DNA of 48,097 bases from an uncultured Clostridia bacterium (GTDB lineage: Bacteria; Bacillota; Clostridia; Christensenellales; Aristaeellaceae), in assembly GCA_946408995.1 (NCBI GenBank), contig CAMJUL010000024.1, positions 1-48,097 of the forward strand, written 5' to 3'. This document shows positions 1 to 7,899 of this stretch, piece by piece. The position numbers and the translations under genes were made by a program. The notes beneath the pieces are model-generated. The model was given only the letters and a program-made list of their open reading frames with translations, searched no databases and was not told the DNA's origin. Position 1 is the first letter of the stretch. The number at the start of each line of letters is the position of its first letter.

Positions 1-35
1 CTCCTCAGTGGTCGATAGCTCCATTTTTTGTTGCT

Positions 36-62
36 GGGGTTGTGCAACAGCCCCTCTTTTTT
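36..62 (+). terminator. Rho-independent terminator reading rightward, for a gene left of the window
   Basis: A seven-pair stem (36-42 with 48-54, including one G-T wobble) encloses a five-base loop and is followed by TCTTTTTT. The T-run lies on the plus strand, so it would stop a rightward transcript entering from outside the window. It does not suit the leftward rhaD transcript, which has no T-run on its own strand here. Confidence 0.6.
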
Positions 63-72
63 GGGGGAGCAA

Positions 73-885
73 TCAGGCCAGGTAGCCTTCCCGGGCCTTG
101 ATATTGAAGCGCTTTTCCAGCTGGTGCATTTCCTCGTCGGTGATGGTGTTGATGCGGGGCAGGTGGGCGATCTTCATGTAGATCTCGGCGGCCTTCTCGG
201 CGGTCTCGATCAGGCCGAAGGTCTCGTCCAGGTCCTTGCCGGCGCCGTAGATGCCGTGCTGGCTCCACACCACCAGGCGGGCGGTCAGCATCTTTTCGGC
301 CGTGGCCTCGCCGATCTCGTTGGTGCCGCACAGCATCCAGGGCAGTACGTTGACGCCCTCGGGGAACACCACGATGCATTCGGTGCACATCTGCCACAGG
401 GTGCGGGTGAATTCCTTCTCATCCAGGGAATGCACATAGGTCATGGCCAGCAGGTTCGCGGGATGGCAGTGCATCACCACGCGGTTCTCCGGGTTCACCT
501 TCAGGCGGGCCACATGGCTCATCATATGGGCGGGGAATTCGCTGGTGAACTGGCCGCCGTCAGCATAGCCCCACATCAGGTCCGCCTGACGGCCCTGGTC
601 CTTCAGGCGTACGATGCCCAGGTTCACCTCCGGGGCATACTGGACGTTCTTGAAATATTTCCCCGTGCCGGTCACAAGGAAGTACTTTCCGTCCAGCTCC
701 GGGGCGGTAAAGCCGGTGGGGATGGTGCGCAGCGTTTTGCCGTCTTCCAGGTACTCCCGGACGTCCTTTTCCTCCAGCATCAGGCTGATGTTGCCGCCGT
801 TGCGCTCGTCCCAGCCGTGGTCGTACATGTTGGTGGCGGTGCGGATCATTTCCACCATGAAGGGGGCAGTCAGAATGTCTTTCAT
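73..885 (-). CDS. rhaD: Rhamnulose-1-phosphate aldolase (class II)
   Basis: Predicted cytosolic zinc aldolase of 270 aa that splits L-rhamnulose 1-phosphate into dihydroxyacetone phosphate and L-lactaldehyde. The whole chain matches the class II aldolase/RhaD family at normal length. Likely zinc and catalytic residues are visible: Glu116 in TSEFPAH, His139 and His141 in MHCHPAN, and His210 in SQHG. The ATG is preceded by GAGGAGAAAACCCA, a good ribosome binding site. It lies 15 bp after the isomerase gene upstream, so the two are co-transcribed. No rhamnulokinase or canonical RhaA is in view, so the substrate could also be fuculose 1-phosphate or another deoxyketose phosphate. The RhaD family assignment is firm, the exact substrate less so. 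Confidence 0.9.
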   Translation of the reverse strand: MKDILTAPFMVEMIRTATNMYDHGWDERNGGNISLMLEEKDVREYLEDGKTLRTIPTGFTAPELDGKYFLVTGTGKYFKNVQYAPEVNLGIVRLKDQGRQADLMWGYADGGQFTSEFPAHMMSHVARLKVNPENRVVMHCHPANLLAMTYVHSLDEKEFTRTLWQMCTECIVVFPEGVNVLPWMLCGTNEIGEATAEKMLTARLVVWSQHGIYGAGKDLDETFGLIETAEKAAEIYMKIAHLPRINTITDEEMHQLEKRFNIKAREGYLA

Positions 886-900
886 TGGGTTTTCTCCTCT

Positions 901-2325
901 TTATCTTGTAATGATGTCCACAGGCACGTTGAAGATTTTTGCGACCTTCAAAAGGGTATCGATGTGGCGGCCGATGCCGGCGGCCATGTGGTGGGTGGGG
1001 CCGGCCTCGCTCCACTTGTTGCAGAATTCCCGGGCGCCGCAGGTAAAGCGCATGCGCATGTTGGTATCCCCGAAGGTGAAGATGGGGCCTTCCTCGTTGA
1101 CGCCCTCGGCCACCACGAATTTGAAATGACCGTCCTTGTCCTGGGTGATGCCAAGGAAGGTGATCGCCTCGTTGACGGGGGGATAAAACTGGGTCAGGTA
1201 GCCGCCGCCGGTCTTGCCGTGGAAGACGGGCACGATCTTCATCGTGGGTTTCTTGGCCAGGGAGATGTCCGCGTCTCCGGAGCCGGAATGGCCGATGATG
1301 CAGATGTCCTTGTCAAAGTCGATGGAATACATTTCCGAAAGCTGGCCGGTGCCGGTGAGCACCTTCAGGATGCCCATGGCCATGGCCACCTTGATGTCGC
1401 CCTCCACCGCGCAGGCGGTGCCCTGCTTGATCAGCATGGAGAAGGCGGGGATCAGCATGGAATCCAGCTTGCCGGCCACCCCCTGGGCGAAGCCGTCATA
1501 GTGGGAGGCCACGAAGCCCAGCTGCTCGTCTTTGCACCATTTTTCGAAGGCCACCACGTACCTTGCCATGTCCCAGACCTTTTCCACGGTGCCGCCGCCC
1601 TCGATGTCGAAGGTGTTCAGGATGTCCTCGGCCTTTTCGCGGATGGCCTTTTCATCGGTGACGTTGTCGGCGATGGCCCACATCTTTTCCCAGTCGAACT
1701 GCTTGGTGTACAGCCACATGCGGTGGTACAGGTTGGTTTCGTCGATGTAGAGGTCCATCATGCCGGGATAGGGCCGGCCGATCTGGGCGATGTTGGTGTT
1801 GCGGAAGCGGCGGCGCACCTGGGCCGCGCGGCACCAGTCCTCAATTTCCGCCTGCAGGGCGGGGTCGCCCCCCTCCTCCACGCCGGTGATCACCGCGTGC
1901 CGCTTGCCGGCCCGCTCCAGGTCTGCCACCATTTCGCCCACGGCGCCGCAGGCGTAGAGTTCGCCAAGCCACGTGGGGGTGTCGGTGTTCTCGTAATCGG
2001 GGGCGCGCTTTTTCTGGATGTTGACAAGCACCACCGGCACGTCCAGGTCCCTTACGGCGGGCAGCATGTTATAGGATGTGGCGTAGGTCAGAAGCTGCAG
2101 GATGACCAGGTCCACGTCCGCCGCGCGGAATTTGTCCCCCGCGGCCATGGCCATTTCCTTGGTGGTCACAAGGCCGCCGTCGATCAGCTCCACCGTGTCG
2201 GGAATGCGCTTTTTGAAAGTCTCGTACTGGCCCTCGAATTCCGGCACCAGGGAAGGAAACTGGGGCAGGTACGCGCCCAGCGCGATGGAAAAGACGCCGA
2301 TCCTTGCTTTGGTTTCGACTAACAT
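901..2325 (-). CDS. L-fucose/L-arabinose isomerase family protein
   Basis: A 474-aa protein of the L-arabinose/L-fucose isomerase superfamily, which interconverts an aldose and its ketose using a divalent metal. The N-terminal Rossmann-like part (QLLTYATSYNMLPAV region, about residues 75-95) and the C-terminal sugar-binding part ending in the THHMAAGIG histidine pair (about residues 445-453) fit the family. It is close to the usual ~475-500 aa of AraA. The start ATG has AAAGGAGGT eight bases upstream. It is the first gene of a two-gene operon with rhaD, so the likely job is isomerising a 6-deoxyaldose such as L-rhamnose or L-fucose before phosphorylation and aldol cleavage. That role is inferred from context, and it is not a classical RhaA or FucI by sequence. 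A kinase for the middle step is missing from the window. Confidence 0.8.
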   Translation of the reverse strand: MLVETKARIGVFSIALGAYLPQFPSLVPEFEGQYETFKKRIPDTVELIDGGLVTTKEMAMAAGDKFRAADVDLVILQLLTYATSYNMLPAVRDLDVPVVLVNIQKKRAPDYENTDTPTWLGELYACGAVGEMVADLERAGKRHAVITGVEEGGDPALQAEIEDWCRAAQVRRRFRNTNIAQIGRPYPGMMDLYIDETNLYHRMWLYTKQFDWEKMWAIADNVTDEKAIREKAEDILNTFDIEGGGTVEKVWDMARYVVAFEKWCKDEQLGFVASHYDGFAQGVAGKLDSMLIPAFSMLIKQGTACAVEGDIKVAMAMGILKVLTGTGQLSEMYSIDFDKDICIIGHSGSGDADISLAKKPTMKIVPVFHGKTGGGYLTQFYPPVNEAITFLGITQDKDGHFKFVVAEGVNEEGPIFTFGDTNMRMRFTCGAREFCNKWSEAGPTHHMAAGIGRHIDTLLKVAKIFNVPVDIITR

Positions 2326-2393
2326 GGAAGGACCTCCTTTTGCGTTTGTATGTTTTCCCGGGAAAGACGGGTACCGGGATGCGTTCCGCTTCT

Positions 2394-2422
2394 ATTGTAC
2401 CGATTTTTGCCCCAAAGGACAA
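2394..2422 (-). promoter_or_regulatory. Promoter for the isomerase-rhaD operon
   Basis: On the minus strand, TTGTCC (2417-2422) and TACAAT (2394-2399) are separated by exactly 17 bp. Transcription would start about 60 bp before the isomerase ATG. Confidence 0.6.
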
Positions 2423-2453
2423 GCCCAAATTCCGCTTTCCCCGCGCCCCGGAA

Positions 2454-2482
2454 TTGTCTGCTTTGGACAGAAATGCTATACT
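2454..2482 (+). promoter_or_regulatory. Promoter for the aldose epimerase gene
   Basis: TTGTCT (2454-2459) and TATACT (2477-2482) lie 17 bp apart, about 45 bp upstream of the ATG. It is back to back with the isomerase promoter, with about 30 bp between the two -35 boxes, so one regulator could control both. Confidence 0.6.
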
Positions 2483-2525
2483 GGAAAAAGAAAACGCCGC
2501 GCAAAAAAGGAAAGGAGAAACACCC

Positions 2526-3398
2526 ATGATCCAACTGGAAAATGAGGTCCTCAGGGTGGTCCTGAGCCCGGTGGGGGGCACCCTCAGGTCCCTTTACGGC
2601 AAGGAAAACGGCATCGAATACCTGTGGCAGGGGGACGAAAAATACTGGACAGGCCAGGCGCCGAACCTGTTCCCCTTCATCGGGCGGCTGCTGGGGCAGC
2701 GCTATACCCTCCGGGGAAAGGCGTATGACATGCCCCGGCACGGCTTTGTGTCCAAATCGGAGATGGAAACGGAGGAGGAAGGCCCCGGGACGTGCGTCTT
2801 CCTGCTCAGGGACAGCGCCGCCACCCGGGCGATCTACCCCTGCCGCTTTGAGTTTCGTATCCGCTACACCCTGGAGGGGCGGCTTCTGCGCGTCCGGTAC
2901 GAGGTGAAAAACCGTTCGGAGGAGACGATGCTGTTCGCCGTCGGCGGGCATCCGGGCTTCAACGTGCCCCTGCGGGAGGGCCTGCGCTTTGAGGATTACG
3001 CGCTGACCTTTCCCGGGGACGCCGGGGCAAAGCAGGTAAAGTTCTCAGACGACGTGCTGACCCTGGAGGAGCGTCCGCCCTTCCCCCTGCCCGGGGGGGT
3101 GCTGCCCCTTGCCCACACGCTGTTTGACGGGGACGCCATTGTCCTTGCCGGGACGCCAAGGCAGGTGACCCTTTCCACCCCGAAGGATCCCCACGGCCTC
3201 CGGGTGACCTTCCCCGGGATGCCCTACGTGGGCTTCTGGCACATGCCCCATACCGACGCGCCCTATGTGTGCATCGAGCCCTGGAGCGCTTTGCCCGGCC
3301 GGGCGGGAATCACGGAGGAGCTGACGGACATGCCGGACCGGACGGCGCTTTCGCCTTGCGGGGTATACGTGAACGAATGGACCGTGGAGGTTTGGTGA
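2526..3398 (+). CDS. Aldose 1-epimerase family protein (LacX-like)
   Basis: A 290-aa cytosolic protein of the GalM/LacX-type aldose epimerase superfamily, which interconverts alpha and beta anomers of sugars. The beta-sandwich core is recognisable: the RHGFVSKSEME segment (about residues 72-83) carries the conserved histidine, AVGGHPGFNVP (about 138-148) a second conserved histidine, and CIEPWSALPGRAG (about 248-260) the catalytic glutamate. The length fits the short LacX/YihR-type subgroup. An open frame runs further upstream, but ATG 2526 is chosen because AAAGGAGAA sits just before it and the promoter at 2454-2482 lies inside the longer version. It is divergent from the deoxy-sugar genes, so it may prepare the anomer used by the isomerase. 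The precise sugar is unknown. Confidence 0.85.
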   Translation: MIQLENEVLRVVLSPVGGTLRSLYGKENGIEYLWQGDEKYWTGQAPNLFPFIGRLLGQRYTLRGKAYDMPRHGFVSKSEMETEEEGPGTCVFLLRDSAATRAIYPCRFEFRIRYTLEGRLLRVRYEVKNRSEETMLFAVGGHPGFNVPLREGLRFEDYALTFPGDAGAKQVKFSDDVLTLEERPPFPLPGGVLPLAHTLFDGDAIVLAGTPRQVTLSTPKDPHGLRVTFPGMPYVGFWHMPHTDAPYVCIEPWSALPGRAGITEELTDMPDRTALSPCGVYVNEWTVEVW

Positions 3399-3580
3399 TC
3401 GGGCAAATCAGCAATAATTTTGCGCATATCTGACCGGAACGGACAAACCCGGGAAGCGCGGAGGAAGGAGGCTGGGGGGAAGATCAGCAATATTTTTGGG
3501 CCTTTTCTTTTCGGAGGAGAGAAAATAGAATCAATACAGCGACAACCGAAAAGAAACCATGAAGGAGGCCCAACCGCGTC
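3399..3580. other. Intergenic region with a repeated ATCAGCAATA element
   Basis: This 182-bp spacer contains ATCAGCAATA twice in direct orientation (3407-3416 and 3483-3492), each followed by a T-rich stretch. A TAGAAT at 3526-3531 could be a -10 box, but its -35 match is poor. I see no convincing terminator for the epimerase gene. Confidence 0.35.
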
Positions 3581-6500
3581 ATGAAAAGAGCAGGGACTGT
3601 TTTTCTTCTGGCACTGATCCTGTGCCTGGGGCTGACCGCCGCCGGGGCGGACGGCGCCGAGATCCCCTTTACTTCCGGTACGATCACCCTGGACGGGCAG
3701 GCGGAGGACGCCTGGAAGGACGCTGCCGAGATGGCCCTGGAGAATGCGTTCGGGGTCACCACCAGCTTTGACTGGAGCACCTGGAGCACCAAAACCACCC
3801 TGACGCCCAAGGAGGAGGCTGGGGCCGGGGTCAGCGTGAAAACGCTTTGGAACGGAAATTGCGTGTACCTTCTGATCGACGTGACGGACAGCTACGTAGG
3901 GTCCAACGACAAGGTGATGATCGGCCTGGATCTGCTCAACGACAAGCTGCCCCTGACGGAGGAGGACGACGCGCTGATCACCGTGACACCGGCCTCCGAA
4001 AGCGTGTCGGTCTCCTGGGGCGGGCTGAACACGCCCAGGTACCAGCGCCTGGCCGAGGGCTCCGCGGTCCATAAGAAAACGGACGCGGAGGGGAACGTTA
4101 CCGGCTATGTGGCGGAGCTGGGCTTTTACGTGAGCGACTACGCCTTTACGGGGGGCGAACGCCTGGGCTTTGACATCAGCGTGTCCAACTACGGGGCCCA
4201 TGTTTACAGCGGCACGGACAACGAGATGATCACCTATTACACCCAACAGGACATCGGCGGCGACAACAAGGGGAACCTGTATGGCACCGTGGTGCTGGGA
4301 AGCGCCGGCGAGGAGGCCTGGGAGGCAAGGCCTGTGGATCCCTTTGTGCTCTCCAGCCTGATCGGCCAGGCGGAGGCCCTGCCCAAGGGCATCTGGGCCG
4401 ATGAAACCGCCCTGAACAGCGCCCTGTCGGCGGCCAAAGCCGTCCAGGCGGATAAGGCCGCCTCCCGGGCGGACGTGGACAGCGCCGCCCAGACTCTCCG
4501 GGACGCCCTGGAGGGCATGCGGCACGTGGACAGGGTCAGCGGAAGCAGCCTCCCGGACCTGAAGGACACCCCGGTCACAGAGAACCTGCCGGATCCCTTC
4601 ACCTTCCTGAACGGGGACGGGGTCACCCGGGACACCTGGGCGGACCGCGCAGAGGAGATCCGGGACATGGCTCAGTACTATGAATACGGCTTTATGCCCG
4701 GCGAGCCGGACAGCGTGACCGCCTCCTATGACCCGGAGAATGGCACCGTGACCGTCAACGTAACGGTCGGGGAGGAGACAAGGAGTTTCAACGCCAATCT
4801 GTATCTGCCCGCGGAGGTGGCCGACTTCTGCGAGGACGGGAAGATCCCCGTGCTCGTAAACCTGTTCTTTGGCTTTGGCTCGGCCAACAACCAGACGGTC
4901 AGCGCCGGCGGGTATGCCCAGGCGGCCTTTACCTATACCAGCGTGGCCGCGGACAATGCCAGCCACACCGGTCTTTTCTATGACCTGTACCCCTACGACG
5001 CCTCTGAATACGCCGACCGGGGCACCCTGGTGGCCTGGGCCTGGGGCGCGAGCCGCCTGGTGGACGCCCTGGAATACCTGGATGAGAACGATCCCGCCCT
5101 GCAGGGCAAACTGGACCTGAGCCGTATCGGCGTTACCGGGCAGAGCCGTCTTGGCAAGGCTTCCCTGGTGGCGGGGCTCATGGACGAGCGTTTCGGGGTC
5201 ACTGCGCCCCAGGAGAGCGGCTCCGGCGGCGCGGGCACCTACCGCTACATCAATTATTCCACGGAGGAATACCCTTTGCAGTATTCCTGGGCCTCCAGCC
5301 CGGCTTCCGGGTCCGAGGTGCTGCCCCACAGGCCCCGCAACCAGGGCTGGAACCACAACGAGATGCTCTTTTACGCCCTGGACGACCGTTGGTTTGGAGA
5401 GGATTTCCCGGATACGCGCCTGGGAACGCGCCTGCCCTATGATAAAAACCTGGTGCTTTCGGCCATCGCTCCCCGGGGCCTGTACGTGATCTGCTCCAAT
5501 AACGACGATGCCAACAACAGCTACGGCGATTCCGTCAGCTACGAGGGCGCGCTGCCGGTGTATCAGGCCCTGGGCGTCGAGGATTACCTGGCCCTGGACG
5601 TGGGCATGAACAACGCCGGTCACTCCACCAGCGCGGACCAGTTTGAGCGCCTGGTGGAATTCATGAACTGGTATTTCTACGGCAGGGAGATGTCCGTGGA
5701 GACAAAGACCAAGATGCACACGGACCCCTTCAACGACGAGGGCGGCTACGCACGCTACGGCGGCCTGGATACGATGCTGGAGAACTACACGGGCTATACC
5801 TTCCGGGTCCGCTTTGACGGAAACGGCGGCGAAGGGGAGATGGCGGACGTTTTCGTTCCGGAAAACGGCGCCCTGACCCTGCCGGAGAACGGCTTCACCG
5901 CCCCAGAGGGCAGGACGTTTGACACCTGGGACGCGGGCGCGCCGGGAACGGTGATGACGGTCACGGCGGATACCACCGTCACCGCGCAGTGGAAGCAGAT
6001 CCCAAACGTTTATACCATCATTCCCAAAGCCGGCACCACCTGGTACAAAGGCAGCGGCAGGAACCTTGATTTTACGGTCAAGGGCAGCCCGGATGACAGC
6101 AAGACCTTTGAAAGGTACCTGGGCATCCTGATCGACGGAGAGGCTCCGGGCTCCGCCGGGTACACGGCCAGCCCGGGCAGCCTGGCCCTGAGCCTGAAGG
6201 CCTCCGCCCTGGAGAAAATGAGCGTGGGCACCCACCGGCTGCACGTGGATTTCACCGACGGGTACGCGGAGATCCGCTTCAACGTGGAGCCCAAAGAAAC
6301 GCCCTATTCCCCCGGGGGCTACAGCCACAAATTCACCTTCACCAAGATCTGGCAGGGCGGCCAGGAGGAGAGCATCGATTGGACACTTTACGCCTCCAAC
6401 GACACCATCGTTCACAAGGGCTTCAGGAAGCGCGTGGTCAGCGAAACCGAATGGCGGTACGAGGCCTGGTTCCCCACCGGCGAGGAGTACTATATCATTG

Positions 6501-6718
6501 AGAACGTGCCCGCAGGATACCGGGTGCGGTACGAGAACGTCGGCAAATACGCGGGCGTAACGGATCGCTGCTGCAATGGCGGGACCATCATCAACTACAA
6601 GGTGCCCAAGACCGGGGACAGCGCGGACCCGATCCTCTGGATGGGCTGCGCGGTCCTGGGCCTGGCGCTGCTGACGGCCGCCTATTGCGGCCGCCGCGGA
6701 AAATTCGGGGAGAAGTGA
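3581..6718 (+). CDS. Wall-anchored multidomain glucuronoyl esterase-like protein (CBM9-CE15-InlB repeat-CnaB-VPKTG)
   Basis: A 1045-aa surface protein. Residues 1-25 are a signal peptide. About 27-215 resemble a CBM9-type carbohydrate-binding module (ITLDGQAEDAWKDA). A helical FIVAR-like linker covers about 246-312. About 325-715 form an alpha/beta hydrolase of the CE15 glucuronoyl esterase type, with nucleophile Ser522 in TGQSRLGK, an acidic residue Glu545 in PQESG and a histidine at 681 in AGHSTS. CE15 enzymes cut ester bonds between lignin and glucuronoxylan. An InlB-type B repeat (about 738-806), a beta-sandwich (about 807-910) and a CnaB-like stalk domain (about 913-1005) follow. The C terminus has VPKTG (1008-1012), a membrane segment and a positive tail, so a sortase should attach it to the wall. 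The adjacent sortase gene supports this. The CE15 call is by motif and order; activity is inferred. Confidence 0.8.
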   Translation: MKRAGTVFLLALILCLGLTAAGADGAEIPFTSGTITLDGQAEDAWKDAAEMALENAFGVTTSFDWSTWSTKTTLTPKEEAGAGVSVKTLWNGNCVYLLIDVTDSYVGSNDKVMIGLDLLNDKLPLTEEDDALITVTPASESVSVSWGGLNTPRYQRLAEGSAVHKKTDAEGNVTGYVAELGFYVSDYAFTGGERLGFDISVSNYGAHVYSGTDNEMITYYTQQDIGGDNKGNLYGTVVLGSAGEEAWEARPVDPFVLSSLIGQAEALPKGIWADETALNSALSAAKAVQADKAASRADVDSAAQTLRDALEGMRHVDRVSGSSLPDLKDTPVTENLPDPFTFLNGDGVTRDTWADRAEEIRDMAQYYEYGFMPGEPDSVTASYDPENGTVTVNVTVGEETRSFNANLYLPAEVADFCEDGKIPVLVNLFFGFGSANNQTVSAGGYAQAAFTYTSVAADNASHTGLFYDLYPYDASEYADRGTLVAWAWGASRLVDALEYLDENDPALQGKLDLSRIGVTGQSRLGKASLVAGLMDERFGVTAPQESGSGGAGTYRYINYSTEEYPLQYSWASSPASGSEVLPHRPRNQGWNHNEMLFYALDDRWFGEDFPDTRLGTRLPYDKNLVLSAIAPRGLYVICSNNDDANNSYGDSVSYEGALPVYQALGVEDYLALDVGMNNAGHSTSADQFERLVEFMNWYFYGREMSVETKTKMHTDPFNDEGGYARYGGLDTMLENYTGYTFRVRFDGNGGEGEMADVFVPENGALTLPENGFTAPEGRTFDTWDAGAPGTVMTVTADTTVTAQWKQIPNVYTIIPKAGTTWYKGSGRNLDFTVKGSPDDSKTFERYLGILIDGEAPGSAGYTASPGSLALSLKASALEKMSVGTHRLHVDFTDGYAEIRFNVEPKETPYSPGGYSHKFTFTKIWQGGQEESIDWTLYASNDTIVHKGFRKRVVSETEWRYEAWFPTGEEYYIIENVPAGYRVRYENVGKYAGVTDRCCNGGTIINYKVPKTGDSADPILWMGCAVLGLALLTAAYCGRRGKFGEK

Positions 6719-6763
6719 CCCCGGGGGAGATCTGCCAAGGAACCTGTTCCAAGGAGGAGAACG

Positions 6764-7750
6764 ATGTACGGACGAACCTGTCGCCGGCAAAGGAACCGTT
6801 TCAGGTCTTTTCGGCGGACCCGCCTGATCGCGGCGGCCGCGGGGCTTGTGCTCACGCTCTTTGGCGTGGCGAAGCTGACCGGCTACGGGCTGGACCTGCT
6901 CTCCTCCCGGGGGGCTGCCGGGGAACTGAGGCAGGTCTCCCTGTCCGCTTCCACGCTGGAAGCGGCAGACCGGCCGGGGGAGACGGCGGCCCTCCCGCCG
7001 GCGGAGGCCCTAAAGCCTCCGGAAGAGGAGGCCGCCCCTGCTGCGCAAGTCCCCCCGGCAAAGGCGCCTCCCCAGGCGTTCCTCGCCGCGGCCGGATATC
7101 CCGGGAATCCTGCCCTGAAAGTGTCCGGCCGGTTTGAGGCCCTCCGGAAAAAGAACGGGGACGTGGCCGCCTGGCTGAAGGCCGAGGGGCTCCTGGACGA
7201 GCCGGTGGTCCTCAGGGACAACGCGTATTACCTGAACCATGACGTATCCGGAAGAAAGAATTCCAACGGCGCCCTGTTCCTTGACGCCTCCATTCCCCTG
7301 ACCACCCGCCCCTTCACCTATGTGGTTTACGGCCACAACATGAAAAGCGGGGCGATGTTTGGCTGCCTGAGAAATTTGGAGAACCCGGTCCTGTACCACG
7401 GCGACCCGTTCCTTTCCTTTGATACCCTTTATGAGGAGGGCCGGTTTGTGATCTTCGCCGTGGGCACCGTCAGCATCCGGGAAGGGGACGAGGGGTACCT
7501 GGATTTCTACGCCCTTCGTTCCGCCTCCGTGGCGGAGAGGCAGCGGGCTCTTTCGGCCCTGGAGGAGGCCTCCGTGTTTACCGCCGCCGTGGACGTTCGT
7601 CCAGAGGACCAATGGCTGATCCTGGTCACCTGCGTGGACAGCGAGGAGGAACGCCGGGTGGTGGCGGCCCGCCGCCTCCGGGAGGGGGAGACGGAAGAGG
7701 CCCTGAGGGCCCGGGTCCTGGAAAGCCGGAGAAAGGGGTCCGGACGGTGA
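6764..7750 (+). CDS. srtB: Class B sortase
   Basis: A 328-aa membrane transpeptidase. Residues 20-40 form an N-terminal anchor, followed by a low-complexity Pro/Ala/Glu-rich linker (about 60-108) and then the sortase domain. Class B features are His191 in VYGHNM, catalytic Cys290 in LVTCVDSE and an arginine at 297 or 298 in EERRVV. The ATG has AAGGAGGAGAACG directly upstream. It starts 45 bp after the gene for the VPKTG-bearing esterase, so it is probably the dedicated sortase for that substrate. Class B enzymes often recognise NPQTN-like signals, so a VPKTG substrate would fit one of the broader clostridial class B-like groups. The linker is longer than in typical SrtB proteins. Confidence 0.85.
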   Translation: MYGRTCRRQRNRFRSFRRTRLIAAAAGLVLTLFGVAKLTGYGLDLLSSRGAAGELRQVSLSASTLEAADRPGETAALPPAEALKPPEEEAAPAAQVPPAKAPPQAFLAAAGYPGNPALKVSGRFEALRKKNGDVAAWLKAEGLLDEPVVLRDNAYYLNHDVSGRKNSNGALFLDASIPLTTRPFTYVVYGHNMKSGAMFGCLRNLENPVLYHGDPFLSFDTLYEEGRFVIFAVGTVSIREGDEGYLDFYALRSASVAERQRALSALEEASVFTAAVDVRPEDQWLILVTCVDSEEERRVVAARRLREGETEEALRARVLESRRKGSGR

Positions 7751-7845
7751 GGGGAAGGGGGACGCAGAACTGAAAACGGATGACTGGATGAAAAAGATAA
7801 AAGAACGGAAGAAGAATCCGTCCTGCCAACAGGACAATAAAAACA

Positions 7846-7880
7846 GGGGGCTGCCGCGGGGTTGCGGCAGCCTCCGTTTT
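7846..7880. terminator. Bidirectional terminator between srtB and nifJ
   Basis: A 12-bp stem with one wobble pair (7846-7857 with 7864-7875) and a six-base loop. It has T-rich sequence after it on the plus strand (CGTTTTGCCCTTTT) and a TGTTTTTATT run after it on the minus strand. It can serve the sortase transcript and the long leftward operon that ends with nifJ. Confidence 0.8.
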
Positions 7881-7899
7881 GCCCTTTTGGGAGGGACGG

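Noticed and set aside
36-62. Possible insertion-sequence end at the left edge, because AGGGGCTGTTGCA resembles GGGGCTGTCTCA near the right edge
   Set aside because: The left copy is fully explained as a hairpin followed by a T-run, a common terminator form. The similarity is short and could be chance.
3263-6790. Very long open frame on the minus strand opposite the CE15-like surface protein
   Set aside because: Its translation is rich in Gly, Val, His and Arg with no domain sense, while the plus strand encodes recognisable domains with a signal peptide and sorting motif. It is a shadow caused by GC-rich third positions.
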